Shown piece by piece: positions 25,652-33,818 of a stretch of 42,289 bases of DNA. Under the pieces are notes generated by a model. The model saw only the letters and a program-made list of their open reading frames with translations, was not told the DNA's origin and did no database searches. Position 1 is the first letter of the stretch, and every line of letters starts with the position of its first letter. This DNA is from Acidimicrobiales bacterium. GTDB taxonomy: Bacteria > Actinomycetota > Acidimicrobiia > Acidimicrobiales > MedAcidi-G1. The position numbers and the translations under genes are program-made. The stretch is from positions 1 through 42,289 of the forward strand of contig JAERSW010000134.1 of assembly GCA_016845305.1 (NCBI GenBank), given 5' to 3'.

Positions 25652-25680
25652 ATCCTAGCGTTAGAGGCTCTCACGTTCCA
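25652..25680 (-). promoter_or_regulatory. tetR promoter with embedded operator
   Basis: Minus strand: -35-like TGGAAC (25680-25675), 17-nt spacer, -10 TAGGAT (25657-25652). The spacer contains GTGAGAGCCTCTAAC (25674-25660), a 15-bp palindrome with one mismatched pair, ideally placed for repression. Confidence 0.6.
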
Positions 25681-25724
25681 GTTAGTGCCCGTTCGCCACC
25701 GGTGAGAGAGGCCGCCAGATCGCC

Positions 25725-25751
25725 TCACCAGACCACCCATCACCAGACCAC
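25725..25751. repeat. 12-bp direct repeat spanning the EamA stop codon
   Basis: TCACCAGACCAC occurs at 25725-25736 and 25740-25751 (period 15). On the minus strand each copy reads Val-Val-Trp-stop, so an in-frame second stop follows the true one. Confidence 0.75.
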
Positions 25752-26537
25752 GAGCGCGGCACCGACGGTGACGAGCACCGCCCCCCACATGGCCCGTGGC
25801 CCGAGCGCCTCGCGGGCGAGCATCACGCCGAGCACCACCGACACCTGGCGCAGGCCGGCCACCTGCCCGGCCTGGGCCCGCTGGAAGGCCAGCAGGACCA
25901 GGGCGTAGGCGCCTCCCTGACCAAGTCCGACCAGCACCGAGTCGCTGACGCCGGATCGGAGCCGGGCCACGTCGGGGCGACGGACGACCAGCACCCCCAG
26001 CGAGCTCAGCACCATGACCACCGACAGGTAGCCCAGCGCTCCGGTCTGGTCGACGGCATCGGCGTCGACCAGGGAGTAGGCCACCGTGCACAGCCCGGTG
26101 ATGGCGGCCAGCACCACGGCCCGGCGTTCGGCCCGCTGCGCCCCCACCCCGGCCAGGGCCAGCAGGCCGACCACCAGGACCACCAGGCCGACCACGGTGG
26201 CCACCGACGGCGTCTCGTCCAGCAGCAGCCAGCCGCCGAGGCCGACCAGCAGCGGGGCGGTCCCCCGTGAGATCGGGTAGGCCACGCCGAGGCTGCCCGT
26301 CCGGTACGCCGACCCGAGCAGGCCCATGTACAGGCCCTGGGCCACCGACGACGCCAGCAGCCAGCCCACCACCTCGCCCGGCGGGTCGACCACCGCCGCG
26401 GGCAGCAGCACGATCCCGACGAACAGGTAGGCCAGCGCGATGACGACCTCCGGGTCGCCACCCTTGTGGAGGCGGGCGTTCCAGCCGGCGTGCAGGACCG
26501 TCGAGACCAGAACCAGCAGGACGGCGGACAGCGGCAC
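25740..26537 (-). CDS. EamA-family (DMT superfamily) transporter
   Basis: 265-residue, strongly hydrophobic inner-membrane protein with about ten membrane segments and the two-fold EamA repeat of the drug/metabolite transporter superfamily. Recognisable parts are LHAGWNARLHKGGDPEVVIALAYLF near the N-terminus, SRGTAPLLVGLGGWLLLDETPS at the end of the first repeat, and RQVSVVLGVMLAREALGPRAMWGAVLV at the end of the second. Most relatives export metabolites; substrate unknown. Start is GTG 26537. It is 60 bp from the phosphotransacetylase stop on the same strand and probably belongs to the same transcript, suggesting export of an intermediate or end product of that pathway. Confidence 0.82.
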   Translation of the reverse strand: MPLSAVLLVLVSTVLHAGWNARLHKGGDPEVVIALAYLFVGIVLLPAAVVDPPGEVVGWLLASSVAQGLYMGLLGSAYRTGSLGVAYPISRGTAPLLVGLGGWLLLDETPSVATVVGLVVLVVGLLALAGVGAQRAERRAVVLAAITGLCTVAYSLVDADAVDQTGALGYLSVVMVLSSLGVLVVRRPDVARLRSGVSDSVLVGLGQGGAYALVLLAFQRAQAGQVAGLRQVSVVLGVMLAREALGPRAMWGAVLVTVGAALVVW

Positions 26538-26597
26538 GGGGTTCCCGGGGTTCCTCGGAGCGGATCCTGGCTACAGGTGGCCGACGAAGGGGCCCGG

Positions 26598-27521
26598 TCA
26601 GCCGGCGGCGTGGGCCTGGAGCCCGGCGATCACGGCGACGTCCACGATGTCGGCCGCCGAGCAGCCCCGGGACAGGTCGTGCAGCACGCCGTCGAGGCCC
26701 TGCAGCAGCGGCCCGTAGGCACGGGCGCCGCCGAGGCGCTCGGTGACCTTGTAGGCGATGTTGCCGCTGTCCAGGTCGGGAAAGACCAGCACGTCGGCCG
26801 CCCCGGCCACCGACGATCCCGGCGCCTTGGCGGCGGCCACGGCCGGCACCATGGCGGCGTCGAACTGCAGCTCGCCGTCGACGTCCAGGTCGGGGCGGGC
26901 ATCGGCCAGCAGGCGGGTCGCCTCGCGGACCTTGTCGACCCGCGGGTGCTCGGCGCTTCCCTTCGTCGAGAACGACAGCATGGCCACCCGCGGCGCCCGG
27001 TCGCCGGTGCCGGCACCAATACCGACCAGAGCCGACCAGGTGTCGGCCGTCGACGCCGCGATCGACGCCAACTGGACGGCGTTGGGATCGGGCACGACCC
27101 CGCAGTCGCCGTAGGCCACCGCCCGGCCGTCGGCCAGCAGCATCAGGAAGCTGCTGGACACCACGTCGGCGCCGGGAGCCACGCCCAGCACCTTCAGCCC
27201 GGCACGGAGCACGTCGGCCGTGGACCGCGACGCCCCGGCCACCGCGGCGTCGGCCACGCCGGACCGGACCAGTACGGCGGCCGCCACGACCGGGTCGGAC
27301 GGGTCCAGGCCGGCCGCGGTGGCCCGCCCGATCGCCTCGGCCTGCCGCTCGTCGTCGGGATCCACGATCGGGTGGACCGGCTGGACCAGTCCCTCGTCGA
27401 CCAGCTCGATGGCGGCGAAGTCGGCCCGCGGGTCGCCGAGGTCGGCCAGCACCACCCGTGCGGGGTCGGCTGCGGCGCGGCGGCGCCAGTCGGCGACCAG
27501 CGGCGCCAGGTCGGTCGACAC
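26598..27521 (-). CDS. pta: Phosphate acetyltransferase (phosphotransacetylase)
   Basis: 307-residue short-form phosphotransacetylase interconverting acetyl phosphate and acetyl-CoA. Family blocks: SSFLMLLADGRAVAYGDCGVVPDPNA, VAMLSFSTKGSAEHP with DKVREAT, DGELQFDAAMVPAVAAAKAPGS, and ADVLVFPDLDSGNIAYKVTERLGGARAYGPLLQGL. The gene has no acetate kinase beside it. Instead it follows a TauBC-type transporter and an aminotransferase, the setting of Pta in taurine degradation, where acetyl phosphate comes from sulfoacetaldehyde acetyltransferase. GTG 27521 with GGGGAG upstream is chosen; it is 23 bp after the permease stop. Confidence 0.88.
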   Translation of the reverse strand: MSTDLAPLVADWRRRAAADPARVVLADLGDPRADFAAIELVDEGLVQPVHPIVDPDDERQAEAIGRATAAGLDPSDPVVAAAVLVRSGVADAAVAGASRSTADVLRAGLKVLGVAPGADVVSSSFLMLLADGRAVAYGDCGVVPDPNAVQLASIAASTADTWSALVGIGAGTGDRAPRVAMLSFSTKGSAEHPRVDKVREATRLLADARPDLDVDGELQFDAAMVPAVAAAKAPGSSVAGAADVLVFPDLDSGNIAYKVTERLGGARAYGPLLQGLDGVLHDLSRGCSAADIVDVAVIAGLQAHAAG

Positions 27522-27544
27522 GAGGGCCGGCTCCCCGGTCCCGG

Positions 27545-28393
27545 TCAGCCCTTGCCCCGCCAGGGGATGAGGCGCTTCTCCAGGAACCGCATGGTGAGGT
27601 CCATGGCCACGCCGATGACCCCGATGATGATGATCGACACGACCACGATGTCCATCCGGAAGAACTTCGAGGCGGCGAAGATCATGGCGCCGAGGCCGGT
27701 CGTGGTGCCGGTCAGCTCGGCGGCCACCAGGGTCCCCCAGCACACGCCGAGGGCGACGCGCATGCCGGTGAAGATGTCGGGCAGGGCGTTGGGCAGGATC
27801 ACGTAGCGCAGGATCTGCCACTTGTTGGCGCCCAGCGAGTAGGCGGCGTGCACCTTGGAGCCCCGCACGCCGAGCACGCCGGCCCGGGCCGCGATGACCA
27901 TGATCCACACGGCGGCGAAGAACAGCAGGTTGACCTTCGAGCCCTCGCCAATGCCGAACCACACGATGAACAGCGGCAGCAGGGCCAGCGGCGGCACGGG
28001 GCGCAGCAGCTCGACGATGGGGTCGAAGATGCCGCGCAGGCGGTTCGACAGGCCCATGGCGAAGCCGACGGGCACGCCGACGACCACGCCGTAGACGAGG
28101 CCCTTGAGCACCCGCCACAGGCTGGCCCAGGTGTGGTCCCACAGGCCGACCCGGCGGTACCCGATGTCGACCAGTTCGAAGAAGGCGTCCCAGGTCTGGC
28201 GCATCGACGGGAAGGTCCGGTCGTTGATGATGGGCTCCGGTCCCCGCTTGATCCACCACCACACCAGGCCGACGAACAGCAGCGAGGTGACGCTCCACAG
28301 CGGGGCGCCGCGCACCTCGCTGGCGTCGCCGAAGGTGACGGTCTTGCGGGCATCGGCGCCCTTGCGGCCGGTGAGTCGGTCCACGACGCTCAC
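27545..28393 (-). CDS. ABC transporter permease, nitrate/sulfonate/taurine type
   Basis: 282-residue permease of the SsuC/TauC group, with about six membrane segments. The conserved EAA-like cytoplasmic loop lies in HAAYSLGANKWQILRYVILPNALPDIFTGMRVALG; the core also has LLRPVPPLALLPLFIVWFGIGEGSK, a typical TauC/SsuC segment. GTG 28393 overlaps the ATPase stop by GTGA. Together with TauB-like ATPase it makes an importer lacking an adjacent binding protein; the TauA-type half of the fused lipoprotein at 35559-37871 is a candidate partner. Confidence 0.9.
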   Translation of the reverse strand: MSVVDRLTGRKGADARKTVTFGDASEVRGAPLWSVTSLLFVGLVWWWIKRGPEPIINDRTFPSMRQTWDAFFELVDIGYRRVGLWDHTWASLWRVLKGLVYGVVVGVPVGFAMGLSNRLRGIFDPIVELLRPVPPLALLPLFIVWFGIGEGSKVNLLFFAAVWIMVIAARAGVLGVRGSKVHAAYSLGANKWQILRYVILPNALPDIFTGMRVALGVCWGTLVAAELTGTTTGLGAMIFAASKFFRMDIVVVSIIIIGVIGVAMDLTMRFLEKRLIPWRGKG

Positions 28394-29196
28394 GACATCG
28401 CCCCCTCGTGGCCCATGATCTGCTCCTCCATCTCCCAGATGAGCGAGAGCAGTTCCTCGCGCTTGTCGATGAACTCCGGCGAGGCCTTCATCTCCCGGGG
28501 GTCGACGTGCAGGCCCTTCTCGGCGAACGGAAGCTCGTACTCGCGCTCGACGCGGCCCGGGCGGGGCGCCATGACGAAGAGCCGGTCGCCCAGGTAGAGG
28601 GCCTCCTCGACGCTGTGGGTGACGAGGATGATCGTCTTGCCGGTCTCCTGCCAGAGCTTCAGGATGAGGCCCTGCATCTTCTCCCGGGTCAGGGCGTCGA
28701 GGGCGCCGAGCGGCTCGTCCATGAGGATGACCTCGGGGTCGTTGGCCAGGCACCGGGCCAGGGCGACGCGCTGCTGCATGCCGCCCGACAGCTCGTAGAC
28801 GGCCTTGTCGCCGAAGCCCTGGAGGCCGACGGTCGACAGCAGGTCCTGGACCAGCTCGTTGGTCTCGGACCGCTTCTTCCGGTTCATCCGCGGCCCGAAG
28901 GCCACGTTCTGGGCCACGCTCTGCCACTCGAAGAGCGCCCCCTGCTGGAACACCATGCCCCGTTCCTGGCCCGGCCCGGTGATGGGGTCGCCACCGAGGG
29001 TCACGGAGCCCGAGGTGGGCGCCAGGAACCCGGCGATGATGTTGAGCAGCGTCGTCTTGCCGCACCCCGAGGGTCCGAGCAGCGTCAGCAGCCGCCCGGC
29101 CTCGAGGTCGAACGACACGTCGTGCAGGGCCTGGACCGAGCCGCCCTTCGGCAGCTCGTACACCATGCCCAGTCCGTCGACCTTCAGGTCCTTCAC
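28390..29196 (-). CDS. ABC transporter ATP-binding protein, nitrate/sulfonate/taurine type
   Basis: 268-residue ATPase of the TauB/SsuB group. Walker A GPSGCGKT (41-48), Q-loop MVFQQGALFEWQSV, signature LSGGMQQR (136-143), Walker B VILMDEPLGALD (156-167) and H-loop VTHSVEEA are all intact. A short C-terminal tail (GLHVDPREMKASPEFIDKREELLSLIWEMEEQI) is predicted helical. It is coupled to the permease by a GTGA overlap and follows the aminotransferase by 74 bp, so the likely operon is aminotransferase-ATPase-permease-pta-eamA. Confidence 0.92.
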   Translation of the reverse strand: MKDLKVDGLGMVYELPKGGSVQALHDVSFDLEAGRLLTLLGPSGCGKTTLLNIIAGFLAPTSGSVTLGGDPITGPGQERGMVFQQGALFEWQSVAQNVAFGPRMNRKKRSETNELVQDLLSTVGLQGFGDKAVYELSGGMQQRVALARCLANDPEVILMDEPLGALDALTREKMQGLILKLWQETGKTIILVTHSVEEALYLGDRLFVMAPRPGRVEREYELPFAEKGLHVDPREMKASPEFIDKREELLSLIWEMEEQIMGHEGAMS

Positions 29197-29252
29197 GTCG
29201 GTTCCCCCTCGTCCTGTCTCGTCGTTTCCGGCGGTCAGTCGTTGTCCGCCAG

Positions 29253-29288
29253 CTACTCGTTCTCGGCCAGCTACTCGTTCTCAGCCAG
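29253..29288. repeat. 18-bp tandem duplication at the aminotransferase 3' end
   Basis: CTACTCGTTCTCGGCCAG (29253-29270) is repeated with one change at 29271-29288. On the minus strand each copy encodes Leu-Ala-Glu-Asn-Glu-stop, so the last five codons and the stop codon are duplicated in frame. Confidence 0.8.
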
Positions 29289-30641
29289 CCACGCGTCGAC
29301 CCGGTCGGCCACCCGGTCGACCCGGGCCACCAGGTCGTCGATGACCGCGTCGTCGGCCACCAGCGGCGGCGAGATGGTCAGGCCGGTGTAGCCCCGGTCG
29401 TCGGGGCGCACCGTCATCTTCTCCTCGCGCACGAAGCCGCCCAGCACGCCGCCCTGCAGGCCGGCCTGCTGGGTGGGGCTGAGGTCGCGGTCGGTGGCCG
29501 AGTCGGCGCAGATGTCCACCGCGTAGAAGTAGCCGGTGCCGCGCACCTCGCGCACCGACGGATGGGCGTCGCCCATGGCCCGCAGCTTCCCCGCGAACGA
29601 GTCCTCGGTGGCGAGCACGTGCTCCAGCACGCCCTCGTCGCGCATGGCCGACATGTTGGCCACGGCCACCGCGGTGGCGACGGGGTGGCCACCGAAGGTC
29701 GAGCCGTGGACGTACGAGCCCATGGGCGAGTCGTACAGCTCTTCGACCAGCGGGCCACGGATGACCACGCCGCCGAGCGGCTGGTAGGCCGAGGTCACGC
29801 CCTTGGCGAAGGTGATCATGTCGGGCACCACGCCGTTGCGTTCGCTGGCGAACCAGTGGCCGAAGCGGCCGAACGAACAGATGACCTCGTCGGCCACGAG
29901 GAGCACGCCGTACTCGTCGCAGATGCGGCGCAGCTCCTGCCAGTAGCCGGCCGGCGGGACCAGGGCGCCGCCGCCGTTCTGGATGGGCTCGGCGATGACC
30001 ATGCTGACCGTCTCCGGGCCCTCGGCCAGGATCATCTCCTCGATGGCCGTCACGCACGACAGCTCGGCGGCGGGCGTGCCGGCGGGCGAGGTGCACTGGC
30101 GGGTGTTGGGCACGTGGCGGGTGCCATCCCACAGGGCCGGGAGGTACGGGTTGCGGAAGTTGGGGATGCCGGTGACCGACAGGGCGCCGAGCGTGGTGCC
30201 GTGGTACGCCCAGTGGCGGGAGATGACCTTGTACCGGCCCTCGTCGCCACGGGCCAGGTGGTAGTTGCGGGCGAACTTGATGGCCGACTCGACGGCTTCG
30301 GAGCCGGAGCTCACGAAGAAGGTCTCGGACAGGTCGCCGGGGGCGAAGCCGGCGATCATCTCGGCGGCCTCGATGGCCGGCGGGTGGGCGAAGCCCCAGT
30401 TGGTGGAGAAGGCCAGGGTGTCCATCTGCTTGGCCGCCGCGGCCGACAGGTCGGGCCGTCCGTGTCCGATGTTGACGCAGAACAGGCCGGCCAGGCCGTC
30501 GAGGTACTCGTTGCCCTCGGTGTCGTAGAGGTAGCAGCCCTCGGCCCGGTCGATGATGGGCAGGGCGTCGTTGTACCAGGCGGCCTTCTTGGTGAAGTGG
30601 GGGACGAGGTGCTTCTGGGCGAGTTCCCGCTGGGTGCTCAT
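29271..30641 (-). CDS. Class III aminotransferase (taurine-pyruvate/omega-amino acid type)
   Basis: 456-residue PLP enzyme of aminotransferase class III. The Schiff-base lysine is K280 (DMITFAKGVTSAYQPLGGV), with the cofactor Asp at 251 (VADEVICSFGR); other blocks are LDGLAGLFCVNIGHGRPDL, FFVSSGSEAVESAIKFAR and HGSTFGGHPV. Such enzymes transfer omega-amino groups of taurine, beta-alanine, putrescine or GABA to pyruvate. Linkage to TauBC and pta favours taurine to sulfoacetaldehyde, but class III substrates cannot be read from sequence with confidence. ATG 30641 is preceded by GGGAGGA. Divergent from the FAD dehydrogenase with the shared operator at 30707. Confidence 0.85.
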   Translation of the reverse strand: MSTQRELAQKHLVPHFTKKAAWYNDALPIIDRAEGCYLYDTEGNEYLDGLAGLFCVNIGHGRPDLSAAAAKQMDTLAFSTNWGFAHPPAIEAAEMIAGFAPGDLSETFFVSSGSEAVESAIKFARNYHLARGDEGRYKVISRHWAYHGTTLGALSVTGIPNFRNPYLPALWDGTRHVPNTRQCTSPAGTPAAELSCVTAIEEMILAEGPETVSMVIAEPIQNGGGALVPPAGYWQELRRICDEYGVLLVADEVICSFGRFGHWFASERNGVVPDMITFAKGVTSAYQPLGGVVIRGPLVEELYDSPMGSYVHGSTFGGHPVATAVAVANMSAMRDEGVLEHVLATEDSFAGKLRAMGDAHPSVREVRGTGYFYAVDICADSATDRDLSPTQQAGLQGGVLGGFVREEKMTVRPDDRGYTGLTISPPLVADDAVIDDLVARVDRVADRVDAWLAENE

Positions 30642-30706
30642 GGGTCCTCCCGGAGGATCGGGTCGTACACTGCGCGGACCAGTGGCCGGTGACCGGCGTC
30701 ACTGGT

Positions 30707-30742
30707 GTGAGAGCCTCTAACCTAATCACGAAGCCTTCTAAC
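30707..30742. promoter_or_regulatory. TetR operator in the aminotransferase/dehydrogenase divergent region
   Basis: GTGAGAGCCTCTAAC at 30707-30721 is identical to the element in the tetR promoter at 25660-25674 (opposite orientation). A related half-site GCCTTCTAAC follows at 30733-30742. The 165-bp gap between the divergent starts (30642-30806) otherwise shows no gene. Confidence 0.65.
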
Positions 30743-30806
30743 AACAAGTCCTCTGACGGCACAGGGGCCCGAGCGCGCCCCTCCTCCTCTCCGGGAGTCC
30801 CACGCC

Positions 30807-33254
30807 ATGGCCAAGCAGGTCCCCGAACGCGCACAGGTGGTCATCGTCGGCGGCGGCATCGTCGGCGCCAGCATCGCCTACCACCTCGCCGAGCTGGGCT
30901 GGACCGACGTCGTCCTGCTCGAACGCCACACCCTCACCAGCGGCACCACCTGGCACGCCGCCGGTCTCGTCGGCTGCCTGCGGGCCACCCACAACATGAC
31001 CCGCCTCGCCGCCTACTCGGCCGACCTGTACGAGTCGCTGGAGCGCGACATGGGCCAGGCCACCGGCTTCCGGAAGGTCGGTTCGCTCAGCGTGGCCGAC
31101 AACGCCGAACGCATGGAGGAACTGGTGCGCGGCGCCGGCATGGCCAACGCCTTCGACGTGGACGTCGAGGTCATCGACGCCGACGAGCTCTGCGCCCGCT
31201 ACCCCCTGCTCAACCCCGACGGCATCGTGGGTGGCGTGTGGCTGCCCGGCGACGGCCAGGCCTCGCCGGTCGACACGACCATGGCCATGGCCAACGTGGC
31301 CAAGTCGAAGGGCGTGACGATCCTCGAGGGCGTCTCGGTGGCCCGAATCCTCACCGCCGACGGGCGGGCCGTGGGGGTCGAGACCGACCGGGGGCCCATC
31401 GAGGCCGAGCACGTGGTCACCGCCGCGGGCATGTGGTCGCACCAGCTGGGCCGCGACGTGGGCGTCAACATCCCGCTGCACGCCTGCGAGCACTTCTACC
31501 TCGTCACCGAGCCCATCGACGACCTCCCGTCGGGCCTGCCGGTGCTGCGCGACACCGACAACTGCATCTACGTCAAGGAGGAGGCCGGCCGCCTCATGGT
31601 CGGCGCCTTCGAACCGGTGGCCAAGCCGTTCGGCATGGACGGCGTGCCCACCGACCGGCCGTTCATGCAGCTCGACGAGGACTGGGAGCACCTGGCCCCC
31701 GTCTACGAAGCGGCCTGCGAGCGCCTGCCGGTCCTCGAGAACGTCGGCATCCGCCTGTTCTTCAACGGCCCCGAGTCGTTCACCCCCGACGACCGCTACC
31801 TGCTCGGCGAGACGCCCGAGCTGCGCAACCACTGGGTGGCCACCGGCTTCAACTCGATCGGCATGCAGTCGGCCGGCGGCGCCGGGAAGGTCCTCGCCGA
31901 GTGGATGGTGCACGGCCGACCCCCCATGGACCTGTGGGACGTCGACGTGCGCCGCATGCACCCGTTCCAGACCAACCGCCGCTACCTGCGCGACCGCTCC
32001 GTCGAGGCCCTCGGTCTGCTGTACGCCATGCACTGGCCCTTCCGCCAGGTCGAGACGGCCCGCGGCGTGCGTCGCTCGCCCATCCACGACCGCCTCGCCG
32101 ACCTCGGCGCCTGCCACGGCGAGAACGGCGGCTGGGAGCGTCCCAACTGGTACGCCCCCGAGGGCGTCGAGCCGACCTACGAGTACACCTACGGTCGCCA
32201 GAACTGGTTCGACCACTCGGCCGCCGAGCACCGGGCCTGCCGCGAGGGCGCGGCGCTGTTCGACCAGACGTCGCTGGCCAAGCTGCTCGTCCAGGGCCCC
32301 GACGCCTGCACCATCCTGAACCGGATCTCGTCGGCCGACGTGGACGTCGAGCCGGGCACGTCGGTGTACACCACGTGGCTGAACGACCGGGGCGGCATCG
32401 AGGCCGACCTGACCGTCAACCGCCTCGACGACGAGCGGTTCCTGGTCGTCACCGCCTACTCGACCCAGGTCAAGGACGCCGACTGGATCGCCCGCCACAC
32501 CCCCGACGGGGCCCGCATGACCGTCACCGACGTGACGTCGGGCTGGGCGGTGCTGGGCGTGTTCGGACCCGAGGCCCGCAACGTGGTCGCCCCGCTCACC
32601 GACGCCGACCTGTCCAACGAGGCGTTCCCCTTCGGAACCCTGCAGGAGATCGACCTCGGCTACGCCCGGTCCATCGCCGTGCGCCGCACCTACATGGGCG
32701 AGCTGGGGTGGGAGTTGTACGTGCCCACCGAGTTCGCCGTCGGCGCCTTCGACGCCCTGTGGGCCTCGGGCGCCCCGATGGGCCTCGTGCCGGCCGGGTA
32801 CCACGCCATGAACTCGCTGCGCATGGAGAAGGCGTACCGCCACTGGGGCGACGACATCGCCGAGGAGGACACCCCGGTGGAGGCCGGCCTGTCGTGGGGC
32901 GTGGCCTTCGACAAGCCCGGCGGCTTCATCGGCCGCGACGCCCTCGTGGCCCAGAAGGAGGCCGGCCCGACCCGCCGCCTGGTCCAGTTCCGCCTCGACG
33001 ACCCGGAGCCGCTGCTGTACCACGACGAGCCCGTGTACCGCGACGGCGTGCTGGTGTCGAGGATCACGTCGGGCATGTACGGCCACACGGTGGGTGGGGC
33101 CCTCGGCATGGGCTACGTCGGCTGCGAACCCGACACGCCCCGGGCCCAGGTGATCGAGGGGACCTTCGAGGTCGACGTCAACGGCATCCGGGTGCCGGCC
33201 ACGGCCTCGTTCCGCCCCTTCTACGACCCCGACAGCGAGCGCCCCCGCATGTAG
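30807..33254 (+). CDS. FAD-dependent dehydrogenase with GcvT domain (sarcosine/dimethylglycine dehydrogenase-like)
   Basis: 815-residue two-part enzyme. Residues 1-about 390 form a DAO-type FAD domain with Rossmann GGGIVG (15-20) and SGTTWHAAG, whose His50 matches the histidine that carries covalent FAD in mammalian sarcosine and dimethylglycine dehydrogenases. A short FAO_M-like segment follows, and from about residue 450 a GcvT/aminomethyltransferase-like folate domain (RACREGAALFDQTSLAKLLVQGPDA... RRTYMGELGWELYVP). Relatives oxidatively demethylate N-methyl amines and pass the C1 unit to tetrahydrofolate. Candidates are sarcosine, dimethylglycine or N-methyltaurine; the last would feed the neighbouring aminotransferase. 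ATG 30807 with GGGAG upstream. Confidence 0.88.
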   Translation: MAKQVPERAQVVIVGGGIVGASIAYHLAELGWTDVVLLERHTLTSGTTWHAAGLVGCLRATHNMTRLAAYSADLYESLERDMGQATGFRKVGSLSVADNAERMEELVRGAGMANAFDVDVEVIDADELCARYPLLNPDGIVGGVWLPGDGQASPVDTTMAMANVAKSKGVTILEGVSVARILTADGRAVGVETDRGPIEAEHVVTAAGMWSHQLGRDVGVNIPLHACEHFYLVTEPIDDLPSGLPVLRDTDNCIYVKEEAGRLMVGAFEPVAKPFGMDGVPTDRPFMQLDEDWEHLAPVYEAACERLPVLENVGIRLFFNGPESFTPDDRYLLGETPELRNHWVATGFNSIGMQSAGGAGKVLAEWMVHGRPPMDLWDVDVRRMHPFQTNRRYLRDRSVEALGLLYAMHWPFRQVETARGVRRSPIHDRLADLGACHGENGGWERPNWYAPEGVEPTYEYTYGRQNWFDHSAAEHRACREGAALFDQTSLAKLLVQGPDACTILNRISSADVDVEPGTSVYTTWLNDRGGIEADLTVNRLDDERFLVVTAYSTQVKDADWIARHTPDGARMTVTDVTSGWAVLGVFGPEARNVVAPLTDADLSNEAFPFGTLQEIDLGYARSIAVRRTYMGELGWELYVPTEFAVGAFDALWASGAPMGLVPAGYHAMNSLRMEKAYRHWGDDIAEEDTPVEAGLSWGVAFDKPGGFIGRDALVAQKEAGPTRRLVQFRLDDPEPLLYHDEPVYRDGVLVSRITSGMYGHTVGGALGMGYVGCEPDTPRAQVIEGTFEVDVNGIRVPATASFRPFYDPDSERPRM

Positions 33255-33287
33255 GACCGGCCCCACCTGGAGGACGGGCCCCGGTCC
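33254..33287. terminator. Bidirectional hairpin between the dehydrogenase gene and marR
   Basis: GGACCGG (33254-33260) pairs with CCGGTCC (33281-33287), continuing with CCC/GGG after a 2-nt bulge. It overlaps the dehydrogenase stop and separates two convergent genes. Confidence 0.5.
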
Positions 33288-33293
33288 GGGTCG

Positions 33294-33788
33294 TCAGTCC
33301 AGCGGCGCTTCGAGCAGCCGGTCCAGCAGGCCGGCGAGGACGGTCCGTTCCTCCGGCGAGAGGACGCCGTACTGGGCCCGTTCCACCTCGTGCTGGACCT
33401 CGTAGGCGTCGCGCACCAACCGACGGCCCCCGGCCGTCAGGGACACGGTGACCAGACGGCGGTCGTCCTGCTGGCGGGAACGCTCGACGAGCGCATTCCG
33501 TTCGAGGGTGTTGACCACGCTGGACACCGAGGCCCGCGACAGCCCGGCCAGCACGGCGATCCGGTGCGCCTCCAGGGATCCACAGGCCCACAGGGTGAAC
33601 AGCACCCGGAAGCCCGCCGTCGACAGGCCGCGGGGACGGTGCGCGGTGGACTCCACGTGCCGGGTGAACCGGTTGGCCGCCCGGGTGAGGACGAACGACA
33701 GGTGGAACAGGTCGAGGTCGGCGTCGAGGTCAGCGGCCACCCGGTCGGTGGCCTGCTCGAGGAACCGGTCGTCCCGCTCGTCGGTCAC
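33294..33788 (-). CDS. MarR-family transcriptional regulator
   Basis: 164-residue MarR regulator with central winged helix: GLSTAGFRVLFTLWACGSLEAHRIAVLAGLSRASVSSVVNTLERNALVERSRQQDDRRLVTVSLTAGGRRL in order, including the DDRR wing. It probably binds a phenolic, acyl-CoA or similar small ligand. Start is GTG 33788. It is the last gene of the acyl-CoA ligase/liv operon, 30 bp after livG, so it may autoregulate that operon. Confidence 0.9.
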   Translation of the reverse strand: MTDERDDRFLEQATDRVAADLDADLDLFHLSFVLTRAANRFTRHVESTAHRPRGLSTAGFRVLFTLWACGSLEAHRIAVLAGLSRASVSSVVNTLERNALVERSRQQDDRRLVTVSLTAGGRRLVRDAYEVQHEVERAQYGVLSPEERTVLAGLLDRLLEAPLD

Positions 33789-33818
33789 TGCTGAACCCTC
33801 GGCCCGCCGACCCGCCCG

